From positions 1-13,740 of the forward strand of contig CAIYXE010000396.1 in assembly GCA_903930095.1 (NCBI GenBank): DNA of 13,740 nt, written 5' to 3'. A program made the translations under genes and the position numbers. This document shows, in pieces, positions 1 to 7,380 of this stretch. Under the pieces are notes generated by a model. The model was not told where the DNA came from. It ran no database searches and saw only the letters and a program-made list of their open reading frames with translations. Positions within the stretch are counted from its first letter, which is position 1. Each line of letters opens with the position of its first letter. Source of the DNA: an uncultured Hyphomicrobiales bacterium (GTDB lineage Bacteria; Pseudomonadota; Alphaproteobacteria; Rhizobiales; Aestuariivirgaceae).

Positions 1-636
1 ACCAGCCCCGCTGCTTACTTCGGTTGCGGTCCGGGGGTGGATGGCAGGCAACGAGGTGCATACGGTGATCTTGGGCAGACAGCCTTGATGGAGGTTGGCT
101 TGGGTATTGAGGTAACTGATTACCTAAGAGTGGAAGCCGTATTCGACTACCGCCCGGGTTTTGTTTTTGATGGCAATGCCAATTTTCTGCGTTCAGGCGC
201 TGATCAGCCAGTCAGCGGTGACGTCACGCAGGCCGGGATGATGGCTTTCGCTCATCTGGAGCCCTTGACTGCGCTTGGAGTCATCACGCCCATCAGACCT
301 TTCATTGGCGCCGGTGCGGGCGCGTCCTGGAACGAGATTGGTGAGATGACATACGAGTTTCCTGCACTCACCCAACCTCGCTATTCACTGATGCCTGGCG
401 GCCAGACGACAAGCTTCGCATGGTCAGTTGTCGGCGGTGCAGCCTATGATATCTCGGATCTGTTGACCCTTGAGGTTTCTTATCGCTACAGCGATTTGGG
501 AGAGGTGAGGACCGATGAAGGTACTCTGTTCATCCAGAAGAGTTCAGGCACTTTGGAGATTCCAATCGCCGAAACCAAGGCAAGCCTCACAGAGCAATCA
601 GTCGCTGTATCCTTTCGCTGGCGTCTTTGGCCGTAG
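1..636 (+). CDS. Outer-membrane beta-barrel protein, C-terminal part (5' end outside window)
   Basis: The reading frame is open from base 1, so the start lies upstream; the GTG at 37 is only the first start-type codon in view. About 211 codons are visible, ending in TAG. The protein shows alternating polar/hydrophobic strands separated by loops, typical of small OmpA/Opa-like barrels: 'MEVGLGIEVTDYLRVEA', 'RPFIGAGAGASW', 'WSVVGGAAYDISDLLTLEV', 'YRYSDLGE', and a final strand 'SVAVSFRWRLWP' near the C-terminus. This matches the porin-like outer membrane beta-barrel domain class, with strands ending close to the terminal aromatic residue as expected for BAM recognition. Its role is unknown; such proteins are structural or porin-like. 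Base composition is clearly lower in GC than the downstream genes, and it is not obviously linked to the transporter operon. Family confidence is fair, function low. Confidence 0.75.
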   Translation, partial: TSPAAYFGCGPGVDGRQRGAYGDLGQTALMEVGLGIEVTDYLRVEAVFDYRPGFVFDGNANFLRSGADQPVSGDVTQAGMMAFAHLEPLTALGVITPIRPFIGAGAGASWNEIGEMTYEFPALTQPRYSLMPGGQTTSFAWSVVGGAAYDISDLLTLEVSYRYSDLGEVRTDEGTLFIQKSSGTLEIPIAETKASLTEQSVAVSFRWRLWP

Positions 637-758
637 ATGGATGGGAGTGTCCGACGTCAGCGCTTCTGAGGCAAGTCGGATAACTTGAAGAACGAGGATT
701 TCTGGCTCATCTTAGCTCATGAGCAGAAATGCTTCCAAAACTCGCGGACAGGCTGATC

Positions 759-780
759 CCCTTGCGGAAGGCCGCAAGGG
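759..780 (+). repeat. Perfect 9-bp inverted repeat (hairpin)
   Basis: CCCTTGCGG (759-767) and CCGCAAGGG (772-780) are exact reverse complements separated by the 4-base loop AAGG. No T-run follows, so it is not an intrinsic terminator by itself. Its 7-base core arms recur at 936-942 and 967-973. Confidence 0.7.
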
Positions 781-935
781 CGCTCGGCACCTTGCTGGCA
801 GAATCTTTCCTGCAGCTTGGATCCTGCCTCTGCCGGTGATCCCGCATCTCAAGATCAGCGACCGAGGGTTGGTCGGCATCGACCGCTTCTGCCTCATCGA
901 TGCGGCCGGGGCTTGAGCGCAAACGCAGCGCTCGC

Positions 936-979
936 CTTGCGGTCTGGGGCCGTTCACGGCTAGGGTCCGCAAGATTTTT
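936..979 (+). terminator. Terminator- or attenuator-like hairpin before the transporter operon
   Basis: CTTGCGG (936-942) pairs with CCGCAAG (967-973), enclosing a smaller hairpin GCCGT/ACGGC (949-960), and is followed directly by ATTTTT (974-979). A stem followed by a T-run on the plus strand is the layout of a rho-independent terminator. It ends about 24 bases before the ATG of the first permease gene, so it either stops upstream transcription or lies in the operon's 5' leader as an attenuator. The 7-bp outer stem and the large interior make it weaker than a classical terminator. Confidence 0.45.
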
Positions 980-1002
980 CCGACAGGGTGGATTCAGCGG
1001 GC

Positions 1003-1854
1003 ATGGGTGACACTTGGAAGCGCTTCCGCTGCGACAGGCTGGCGCTGGCGGGACTGGCGATCATCGTAATCTTCGCCGCTGCGGCAGCGGCAGCGCCATT
1101 GCTCGCGCCCTTTGACCCGTCAGAGCAGTTCTTCGACGGGCTGACGCTGGAAGGCTCACCCCTGCCGCCCAATGCGCGCTTCTGGCTCGGAACGGACACG
1201 AATGGCCGCGACCAGTTCTCGCGCCTGCTTTACGGCGCGCAGACCTCGCTGCTGATCGGCATCGTGGCCAATGGCATCGCGGTGTCGGTAGGGACCGCAC
1301 TGGGCCTCGTCGCGGGCTATGTGCGGGGCCTCGCGGGGGCCGCCATCATGCGCTTCACGGACCTGATGATGGCCTTCCCGCCGTTACTCCTCGCCATCGC
1401 GCTGGCCGCGATCCTGAAGCCAGGGCTCAACATCGTCATCCTCGTCATCGCGCTGGTCAACTGGGTGCAGATCGCCCGCGTGATCTATACGGAGACGGTG
1501 GCGCTCTCGGAACGCGAATACATCGAGGCGGCGCGCGCGCTCGGCGCCGGCAACGGCCGCATCCTTGTACACCACCTGCTGCCGCACCTGATCCCCACGG
1601 TGATTGTCTATGCCACGCTCGGCATTGCCACCACGGTGCTGCTGGAGGCCATGCTCTCCTTCCTCGGGCGCGGCGTGCAACCGCCCACCCCCGCGTGGGG
1701 CATGATGATCTTCGAGAGCCAATCCTATTTCCTCAACGCGCCCTGGCTGGTCTTCAGTCCCGGGGCGGCGATTCTGGTGCTGGCGCTCGCTTTCAACCTC
1801 GTGGGCGACGGCCTGCGCGATGCGCTGGACCCGACCCAGCGCGGGAGAGGCTGA
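1003..1854 (+). CDS. Peptide/nickel-type ABC transporter permease (DppC/OppC family)
   Basis: Inner-membrane permease of a Dpp/Opp-type importer, forming the translocation channel with the next gene's product. From the chosen ATG it has 283 residues, the usual length. It has an N-terminal membrane segment (RLALAGLAIIVIF), the family motif 'WLGTDTNGRDQFSRLL', several later membrane helices, and the cytoplasmic EAA loop 'EAARALGAGNGRILVHHLLP' that docks on the ATPases. The C-terminal part 'LSFLGRGVQPPTPAWGMM' is typical of DppC. I prefer ATG at 1003 because a GGGTGG-like site (986-991) lies about 11 bases upstream; the in-frame GTG at 988 would add five residues but has no spaced ribosome-binding site. 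The TGA overlaps the next gene's ATG by one base (TGATG). Family assignment is secure; the substrate is not determined by sequence. Confidence 0.93.
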   Translation: MGDTWKRFRCDRLALAGLAIIVIFAAAAAAAPLLAPFDPSEQFFDGLTLEGSPLPPNARFWLGTDTNGRDQFSRLLYGAQTSLLIGIVANGIAVSVGTALGLVAGYVRGLAGAAIMRFTDLMMAFPPLLLAIALAAILKPGLNIVILVIALVNWVQIARVIYTETVALSEREYIEAARALGAGNGRILVHHLLPHLIPTVIVYATLGIATTVLLEAMLSFLGRGVQPPTPAWGMMIFESQSYFLNAPWLVFSPGAAILVLALAFNLVGDGLRDALDPTQRGRG

Positions 1855-2774
1855 TGCTCGCCTATCTCGCAAAACGCTTCGCGGCCTCGGTCTTCATCCT
1901 GTGGGGGGTGAGCGTCGTCACCTTCGGCCTCACCTTCATGATCCCTGCCGATCCTGTGGCGATGATCGCTGGCCGCAACTCCACGCCGCAGGTACGCGAG
2001 CAGATCCGCCAGCAGCTGGGCCTCGACAAGCCAGTGCCCGTCCAATACGTAAACTACCTCGGCCGCCTGGTTCAGGGCGACCTCGGCACTTCCTATGCCC
2101 GAAAGTCCGACGTGGGCGAACTCATCGCCTCGCGCCTGCCGCCCACGCTGCTCCTCATGCTCGGCGCCATCATCGCAGAACTGCTGATTGGCATTCCGGC
2201 AGGCATCTATGCCGCCACGCGGCGCGGCCGCTTCGGAGACAAGGCAGCGATGACACTCTCCTTCCTCAGCGTTTCCACGCCGCAATTCGTGCTGGGCCTC
2301 ACGCTGCTCTATCTCTTCGCCTATCTGTGGAACTGGTTCCCGCTCGGCGGCTATGGCACGCTCTCCCACCTTATCCTGCCTGCCCTGACGCTGGGACTCG
2401 CCGGTGGCGGGTGGTATTCGCGCATGATGCGCTCCTCGATGATCGAGGTACTGCGCAACGACTACATCCGCACCGCGAGAGCCAAGGGCATGAGCGAGTG
2501 GCGAGTCACTATGAAGCACGGGCTGCGCAATGCGATCTTGCCCATCGTCGCGATGATCGGGCTCGACGTCGGCATCTTCATGTCGGGCGTTGTCGTGGTC
2601 GAGAACGTGTTCGGCTGGCCGGGCGTCGGTCAGCTGATGTGGCAGGCGATTCAGTCGCTCGACATCCCGATCATCATGGGCGTCACCATCGTCGCCGCCT
2701 GCTTCATCGTGCTCGGGAACCTGATCGCCGACCTCGTGTCACCGCTCATTGACCCGCGCATCCGCTTGCGCTGA
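1854..2774 (+). CDS. Peptide/nickel-type ABC transporter permease (DppB/OppB family)
   Basis: Second inner-membrane permease, 306 residues, the normal size. The start 'MLAYLAKRFAASVFILWGVS' is the typical DppB N-terminal helix. It is followed by the periplasmic segment with 'QLGLDKPVPVQY' and 'GDLGTSY' (about residues 54-80), which is characteristic of the B-type permease, several membrane helices, and the EAA loop 'TARAKGMSEWRVTMKHGLRN' (about 207-226). Later 'VENVFGWPGVGQL' and the C-terminal 'DPRIRLR' are family hallmarks. The ATG at 1854 was chosen because it overlaps the preceding TGA by one base and matches family N-termini; a longer frame from 1695 only shadows the upstream gene. Placing the C-type permease before the B-type is the reverse of the common dppABCDF order. 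Confidence 0.94.
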   Translation: MLAYLAKRFAASVFILWGVSVVTFGLTFMIPADPVAMIAGRNSTPQVREQIRQQLGLDKPVPVQYVNYLGRLVQGDLGTSYARKSDVGELIASRLPPTLLLMLGAIIAELLIGIPAGIYAATRRGRFGDKAAMTLSFLSVSTPQFVLGLTLLYLFAYLWNWFPLGGYGTLSHLILPALTLGLAGGGWYSRMMRSSMIEVLRNDYIRTARAKGMSEWRVTMKHGLRNAILPIVAMIGLDVGIFMSGVVVVENVFGWPGVGQLMWQAIQSLDIPIIMGVTIVAACFIVLGNLIADLVSPLIDPRIRLR

Positions 2775-2800
2775 TATGCTCAACCAGCAATCTGAATAAC

Positions 2801-2807
2801 AGGGAGA
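2801..2807 (+). promoter_or_regulatory. Ribosome-binding site of the binding-protein gene
   Basis: AGGGAGA lies 6 bases before the ATG at 2814. It is the cleanest Shine-Dalgarno in the operon, in line with the high expression usually needed for periplasmic binding proteins. Confidence 0.6.
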
Positions 2808-2813
2808 AGACCA

Positions 2814-4430
2814 ATGAAGAAACTGCTGATATCCGCCGTGGCCGCGCTGGCCTTGCTGGCCACCGCCCCCATGGCGCTGGCGCAGTCGCCCAAGCAGGGC
2901 GGAGCCGCCACCATTACTTTCAACAACGACCTCACCACGCTGGACCCGCATGTGGGCTATGACTGGCAGAACTGGTCGGTCATCAAGTCGATCTTCGACG
3001 GGCTCATGGACTACAAGCCCGGCACCACGGAACTGGAACCGGACCTCGCCGAGAGCTACACGGTGTCAGACGACGGCCTCACCTACACCTTCAAACTGCG
3101 CGATGGCGTAACGTTCCACAACGGCAGGGTGATGACCTCCGCCGATGTGAAGTACTCCTTCGAGCGCGCCGTGAACCCCGCGACGCAGAGCCCGGGCGGC
3201 GGCTATTTCGGCATGATCGCCGGTTATGACGATGTGGCGGGCGGCAAGGCGACGGAACTCTCCGGCATTGAGACGCCGGACGACAAGACCGTGGTGTTCA
3301 AGCTGACCCGGCCGGATGCCACCTTCCTGCACCTCATGGCCATCAATTTCGGATATGTCGTCCCGAAGGAAGAGGTGGAGAAGGCCGGCGCGGACTGGGG
3401 CAAGCAGCCGGTGGGAACCGGGGCCTTCAAGTTCACTGAATGGGCACCGGGCCAGTACATCAAGCTCGAGCGCAACAAGGACTACTTCCGCGCCGGCGTG
3501 CCCTATCTCGACAACGTCACCTTCGAGTTCGGCCAAGACCCGACGGTCGCGGTGCTGCGCCTCAAGAAGGGCGAGATCGACATCGTGGGCGACGGCATTC
3601 CGCCCGCGCAGTTCGCCGAGATCATGGCGGACACCGCCAACAAGGACCTGATCGCCGAGGGTAACCAGCTCCACACCGGCTACGTGACGATGAACGTGAC
3701 GCAGGCCCCCTTCGACAATGTGAAGGTGCGCCAGGCGGTGAACATGGCCATCAACAAGGAGCGCATCGTCCGCCTCATCAACAACCGCGCCGCTCCGGCA
3801 AGCCAGGCGCTGCCGCCCGCCATGCCGGGCTACAATGCTGAGAACAAGGGCTATGCCTATGACCCCGAGGGAGCCAAGAAGCTCCTCGCGGAAGCGGGCG
3901 CTGGCGAGATCACGACCGAGCTCTACGTGATGAACGTCGACCCCAACCCGAGGATCGCCCAGGCGATCCAGCAGGACCTCGCGGCGGTCGGCATCAAGGC
4001 CGAGATCCGTTCTCTCGCCCAGGCGGAAGTGATCGCGGCGGGCGGTGCCGGCAAGGCGCCGATGATCTGGTCGGGCGGCATGGCCTGGATCGCGGACTTC
4101 CCCGATCCGGCCAACTTCTATTACGGCATTCTCGGCTGTGCTGGCGCTGTGGAAGGCGGCTGGAACTGGTCCAAGTACTGCAACAAGGCGCTGGACGAAC
4201 GTGCCACCAAGGCCGACGCCATGGTCAAGGACGACCAGAAGGACGCCCGCATCTCGGAGTGGAAGGCGGTCTTCGACGAGGTGCTGAAGGACGCGCCCTG
4301 GGCGCCGGTCTTCAACGAGAAGCGCTTCACCTACCACTCCGAGCGCATGGGCGGCGATCCCACGCTGTTCACCGACCCGATCCACATTCCGGTGAACTAC
4401 GACTACATCTTCGCCAAGGACGCTCAGTAG
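2814..4430 (+). CDS. Periplasmic peptide/amide-binding protein (SBP family 5, DppA/OppA-like)
   Basis: Substrate-binding component of the Dpp/Opp-type importer, 538 residues. A Sec signal peptide is plain: MKK, a hydrophobic core LLISAVAALALLATAP, and a cleavage site ALA|Q after residue 23. There is no lipobox cysteine, so it should be a soluble periplasmic protein. Family-5 signatures include 'LEPDLAESY' (about 74-82), 'YTFKLRDGVTFHNG' (91-104) and 'SADVKYSFERAVNP' (109-122). Further conserved stretches are 'GTGAFKFTEWAPGQYIKLER' in the middle and 'VRQAVNMAINKERIV' in lobe II. It delivers ligand to the two permeases encoded just upstream. Family members bind peptides, opines, heme, nickel chelates or glutathione, and no residue pattern here decides among them. 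Downstream, a strong hairpin separates it from the amidohydrolase gene. Confidence 0.93.
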   Translation: MKKLLISAVAALALLATAPMALAQSPKQGGAATITFNNDLTTLDPHVGYDWQNWSVIKSIFDGLMDYKPGTTELEPDLAESYTVSDDGLTYTFKLRDGVTFHNGRVMTSADVKYSFERAVNPATQSPGGGYFGMIAGYDDVAGGKATELSGIETPDDKTVVFKLTRPDATFLHLMAINFGYVVPKEEVEKAGADWGKQPVGTGAFKFTEWAPGQYIKLERNKDYFRAGVPYLDNVTFEFGQDPTVAVLRLKKGEIDIVGDGIPPAQFAEIMADTANKDLIAEGNQLHTGYVTMNVTQAPFDNVKVRQAVNMAINKERIVRLINNRAAPASQALPPAMPGYNAENKGYAYDPEGAKKLLAEAGAGEITTELYVMNVDPNPRIAQAIQQDLAAVGIKAEIRSLAQAEVIAAGGAGKAPMIWSGGMAWIADFPDPANFYYGILGCAGAVEGGWNWSKYCNKALDERATKADAMVKDDQKDARISEWKAVFDEVLKDAPWAPVFNEKRFTYHSERMGGDPTLFTDPIHIPVNYDYIFAKDAQ

Positions 4431-4448
4431 TCTGATCATGCCTGGTGT

Positions 4449-4477
4449 GCTCCCTCCTCCTCGCAGGGGGAGGGAGC
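4449..4477 (+). terminator. Strong intercistronic hairpin after the binding-protein gene
   Basis: GCTCCCTCCTCC (4449-4460) pairs with GGGGGAGGGAGC (4466-4477) over 12 positions with one G-T wobble, around the 5-base loop TCGCA. Only a broken T-rich stretch (ATTGTTGTTG) follows, so it is probably a partial terminator or an mRNA-stabilising 3' structure rather than an absolute stop. Such hairpins are known to raise binding-protein mRNA relative to downstream ATPase genes. It ends 9 bases before the GAGGGG ribosome-binding site of the next gene. Confidence 0.65.
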
Positions 4478-4497
4478 ATTGTTGTTGAGGGGCCTTC

Positions 4498-5445
4498 ATG
4501 CACAAGCAAGTCTGCAATCACACGATCCACGATCACCAGTGCCATTTCGGCTGGAACAGGGCCAACCCGCCGGTGGTGCGGATCGCGCCGGGCGAGAGCG
4601 TCGAGTTCCACCCCGTCGATTCCTCGGGAGGCCAGCTCAACGCCGGCTCGACACTCGCCGATCTCGCGGCGCTCGATTTCGCCAGGGTCAACCCCGTCGC
4701 GGGGCCGGTCCATGTCGACGGGGCCGAACCGGGCGATGCCATCAAGGTAACGCTCCTCGATTTCGTGCCCTCGGGCTGGGGCTGGACGGCCAACATCCCG
4801 GGCTTCGGCCTGCTGGCGGACCAGTTCAAGAACCCCGCCCTCCACATCTGGAAATATGACGCGCAGTCGCTGGCCCCCGCCATGTATGGTCCCGGCGGGC
4901 GCGTGCCGCTGAAACCTTTCTGCGGCACCATCGGGCTGGCTCCTGCGGAAGCGGGCACCCACTCCATCGTTCCGCCACGCCGCATGGGCGGCAACATGGA
5001 CATCCGCGACATGGCGGCGGGAACCGAGCTTTACCTGCCCGTCGAAGTGGCCGGTGGCCTGTTCAGCGTGGGCGACACCCATGCCTGCCAGGGCGACGGT
5101 GAAGTCTGCGGCACCGCGATCGAGAGCCCCTGCTCCGTCGCGGCGAAGTTCGAACTGGTGAAGGGCGCCAACCTCGCCTTCCCGCGCTTCACCACGCCAG
5201 GCCCCGTCTCCCGCCACCTCGACGTGAAGGGCTACGAGGTGACGACTGGCATCGGGCCCGACCTGATGGAAGGCGCGAAGGCCGCGGTTTCCGGCATGAT
5301 CGACCTTCTCTCGGCGCGCTACAACATGAACCCGGTCGACGCCTACATGCTGTGCAGCGTGTGCGGCGACCTGCGCATCAGCGAAATCGTCGACATGCCG
5401 AACTGGGTGGTCTCCTTCTACTTCCCGCGCGTCGTCTTCGAATGA
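4498..5445 (+). CDS. Formamidase/acetamidase family amidohydrolase (FmdA/AmdA)
   Basis: Predicted cytoplasmic amidase (no signal peptide), 315 residues, full length for the FmdA/AmdA family. Characterised members hydrolyse formamide, acetamide or other short amides to ammonia and the acid. Recognisable stretches are 'PVHVDGAEPGDAIKVTLLDF' (70-89), 'WGWTANIPGFGLL' (94-106), 'GGNMDIRD' (164-171), 'GGLFSVGDTHACQGDGEVCG' (186-205), with the Asp/His/Glu-rich metal-site region, and 'AYMLCSVCGDLRISEIVD' (282-299). The N-terminus is rich in Cys/His (HKQVCNHTIHDHQCH). The ATG at 4498 has GAGGGG 5 bases upstream. Its stop overlaps the ATPase gene start (ATGA). It lies between the binding-protein and ATPase genes of a transporter, which suggests action on the imported compound or a product of it. 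The exact substrate is unknown; the enzyme family is confident. Confidence 0.9.
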   Translation: MHKQVCNHTIHDHQCHFGWNRANPPVVRIAPGESVEFHPVDSSGGQLNAGSTLADLAALDFARVNPVAGPVHVDGAEPGDAIKVTLLDFVPSGWGWTANIPGFGLLADQFKNPALHIWKYDAQSLAPAMYGPGGRVPLKPFCGTIGLAPAEAGTHSIVPPRRMGGNMDIRDMAAGTELYLPVEVAGGLFSVGDTHACQGDGEVCGTAIESPCSVAAKFELVKGANLAFPRFTTPGPVSRHLDVKGYEVTTGIGPDLMEGAKAAVSGMIDLLSARYNMNPVDAYMLCSVCGDLRISEIVDMPNWVVSFYFPRVVFE

Positions 5446-6413
5446 GTGCGCAAGCCCTGCTCCGCGTCGAGGACCTCACGGTCAGCTTCCGCACGGAGCA
5501 GGGTCCAGTCCGTGTCGTGGAGGACGTCAGCTTTTCCGTCGCGGCGGGCAAGACCATGGGACTTGTCGGCGAGTCGGGCTGCGGCAAGAGCGTGACGGCG
5601 CAGACCATCATGCGCCTGCTGCCCAGCCCGCCATCGAACATCGAGAAAGGCCGCATCCTGTTCGCGGGCGAAGACTTGGCACAGGCCTCGCGGAAGACCA
5701 TGCAGAAGATCCGCGGCGACCGCATCGGCATGGTATTCCAGGAGCCGATGACGAGCCTCAACCCCACGCTCCGCATCGGCGAACAGATCGCCGAGCCACT
5801 GCTGCTCCACCGCGGCAAGCGCCATGCCGAGGCCCGGGGAGAAGTCGTCCGCGTCCTGAAGCAGGTGGGCATCGGCAATGCCGAGCGCCGCCTGCTGCAA
5901 TATCCGCATGAGTTGTCGGGCGGACTGCGCCAGCGCGTGATGATCGCCATGTCCATCATCTGCAATCCGAAGCTCCTGATCGCGGACGAGCCGACCACCG
6001 CGCTGGACGTGACGATCCAGGCCCAGATCATGGAACTGCTGAAGGCCCTTCAAGAGGACCTTGGCCTCGCCATCCTGCTCATCACGCACGACCTCGGCAT
6101 GGTGGCCGAGATGTGCGAAACGATCGCCGTCATGTATGCGGGCCGCATCGTGGAGAGCGGGTCCACGGCGCAGATCTTCGAGAAGCCGCAGCACCCCTAT
6201 ACGCATGGCCTCCTCAACTCCTCGCCGCGGCGCGCGAAGAAGGGAGAGCGGCTACCCAGCATCCCGGGCCTTGTGCCGCCTCCGGGCATGAGGGACGCAG
6301 GCTGCAGCTTCGCGGCGCGCTGCCCGCGCGCGGCGGAGCGCTGCCGCGTGGAGACCCCCGCCCTGCTGCGTGAGGGCACCCGCGCCGCCGCCTGCTGGAA
6401 CCCGGTGCCATGA
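5442..6413 (+). CDS. Peptide-type ABC transporter ATPase (DppD/OppD family)
   Basis: First ATPase of the Dpp/Opp-type importer, 323 residues. ABC motifs in order: Walker A GESGCGKS (43-50), Q-loop 'VFQEPMTSLNP' (Q100), signature LSGGL (158-162, where M or Q is more usual at the last position), Walker B LLIADEP (D182/E183) and H-loop H216. The C-terminal oligopeptide-transporter domain has 'PYTHGLLNSSP' and 'LPSIPGLVPPPG', with four cysteines C288, C294, C301 and C318. That spacing resembles the iron-sulfur-binding C-terminal regions reported for Dpp/Opp ATPases. ATG at 5442 overlaps the amidohydrolase stop by 4 bases (ATGA), implying translational coupling; longer frames from 5352 only shadow the upstream gene. 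It pairs with the next gene's ATPase. Confidence 0.94.
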   Translation: MSAQALLRVEDLTVSFRTEQGPVRVVEDVSFSVAAGKTMGLVGESGCGKSVTAQTIMRLLPSPPSNIEKGRILFAGEDLAQASRKTMQKIRGDRIGMVFQEPMTSLNPTLRIGEQIAEPLLLHRGKRHAEARGEVVRVLKQVGIGNAERRLLQYPHELSGGLRQRVMIAMSIICNPKLLIADEPTTALDVTIQAQIMELLKALQEDLGLAILLITHDLGMVAEMCETIAVMYAGRIVESGSTAQIFEKPQHPYTHGLLNSSPRRAKKGERLPSIPGLVPPPGMRDAGCSFAARCPRAAERCRVETPALLREGTRAAACWNPVP

Positions 6414-7375
6414 CGCCGCTTTTCGAGGCCAGGAGCCTCTCCAAATTCTTCCCCGCGCGTGACGGCAAGGGGCTGGTACGGGCGGTGAACGACGTGAGCC
6501 TGACGCTGGCCGAAGGCGAGACGCTGGGCATCGTCGGAGAATCGGGCTGCGGAAAGTCCACGCTGGCAAGGATGCTGCTGCGCCTGATCGAGCCTTCTGA
6601 AGGCAAGGTGCTGTTCCAGGGCGAAGACCTGCTCTCGCTGTCACGCGCGCAGATGCGCCAGAGGCGGCGCGACATCCAGATCGTGTTCCAGGATCCCTAC
6701 GCCTCGCTTGATCCACGCATGAACATCGCCCGGATCATCGCGGAACCGCTGGAGATACACGGCATCGGCAGCAAGGCAGACCGGGCGGCGAAGGTAGCCG
6801 GACTGCTTTCCCTGGTGGGGCTCGACCCCGCGGCAGGACAGCGCTTCCCGCATGAGTTCTCCGGCGGGCAGCGCCAGCGCATCGGCATCGCCCGGGCCAT
6901 CGCGCTCGAGCCGAAGCTGGTAGTGCTGGACGAGCCCGTCTCGGCGCTGGACGTATCGATCCAGTCGCAGATCCTCAATCTGCTCGACGATCTCAAGGAC
7001 AGGCTGAAGCTATCATACATCTTCATCTCGCATGATCTTTCCGTCGTGCAGCATGTGAGCGACAGGGTGGCGGTGATGTATCTCGGCCGCGTCGTCGAGG
7101 AGGGCGCGGCGGAGGCGGTGTTGGGCAAGCCGGCCCACCCCTATACCCAGGCGCTGATCTCGGCGGTGCCGGAGATCGACCCGGCGAAGCGCAAGGCCCA
7201 CACATTGCTCAAGGGCGATCCACCAAACCCAGAGGACATTCCTTCAGGCTGCGCCTTCCACCCGCGTTGCCGCTTCGCCTTCGAGCGCTGTACGCTCGAG
7301 TCCCCCGCCTTCCACGCTGCCGGAGGGTCGAGAGCAAGGTGCCATCTGATCGATGGAGAGCCCGAACGGGCCTGA
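6410..7375 (+). CDS. Peptide-type ABC transporter ATPase (DppF/OppF family)
   Basis: Second ATPase of the importer, 321 residues, starting with an ATGA overlap on the previous stop. Motifs: Walker A GESGCGKST (43-51), Q-loop 'VFQDPYASLDP' (Q94; the YASLDP form is typical of OppF/DppF), signature FSGGQ (150-154), Walker B VVLDEP (D174/E175) and H-loop H208. The C-terminal domain has 'HPYTQALISAVPEID', 'LKGDPPNPEDIPSGCAFHPR' and cysteines C281, C287, C294 and C311, the same spacing as in its partner. With this gene the importer is complete (two permeases, binding protein, two ATPases). It ends 5 bases before the stop codon of the convergent Liv permease gene. Confidence 0.94.
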   Translation: MTPLFEARSLSKFFPARDGKGLVRAVNDVSLTLAEGETLGIVGESGCGKSTLARMLLRLIEPSEGKVLFQGEDLLSLSRAQMRQRRRDIQIVFQDPYASLDPRMNIARIIAEPLEIHGIGSKADRAAKVAGLLSLVGLDPAAGQRFPHEFSGGQRQRIGIARAIALEPKLVVLDEPVSALDVSIQSQILNLLDDLKDRLKLSYIFISHDLSVVQHVSDRVAVMYLGRVVEEGAAEAVLGKPAHPYTQALISAVPEIDPAKRKAHTLLKGDPPNPEDIPSGCAFHPRCRFAFERCTLESPAFHAAGGSRARCHLIDGEPERA

Positions 7376-7380
7376 GAGAT

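Larger units (their letters stand above)
637..1002 (+). other. Intergenic region / likely leader of the peptide-type ABC operon
   Basis: About 365 bases with no convincing gene. Open frames exist on both strands (for example 719-916 plus and 707-972 minus), but none has a recognisable domain or a good ribosome-binding site, and several overlapping frames are open at once, as expected by chance in GC-rich DNA. The region contains two inverted-repeat structures (759-780 and 936-979), a 6-bp hairpin GAGCGC/GCGCTC at 915-933, and a small palindrome at 715-724. No confident sigma-70 promoter was found; TTGAAG at 685-690 is a possible -35 box but has no good -10 partner. Confidence 0.5.

Noticed and set aside
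707..972. Small open frames on both strands in the first intergenic region
   Set aside because: Several overlapping frames are open together, none has a recognisable motif or a good ribosome-binding site, so coding cannot be supported. A decayed gene cannot be excluded without a protein search.
637..1002. Riboswitch in the leader, such as a guanidine or amino-acid class
   Set aside because: Only inverted repeats are visible; no conserved core of a known class was recognised. An Infernal/Rfam scan would settle it.
1725..2519. 264-residue open frame on the minus strand
   Set aside because: Antisense to the DppB/DppC permease genes; no recognisable domain.
3066..4517. 483-residue open frame on the minus strand
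   Set aside because: It lies antisense to the well-supported binding-protein gene, is low-complexity and Arg/His/Val-rich, and is the usual mirror frame of GC-rich coding DNA.
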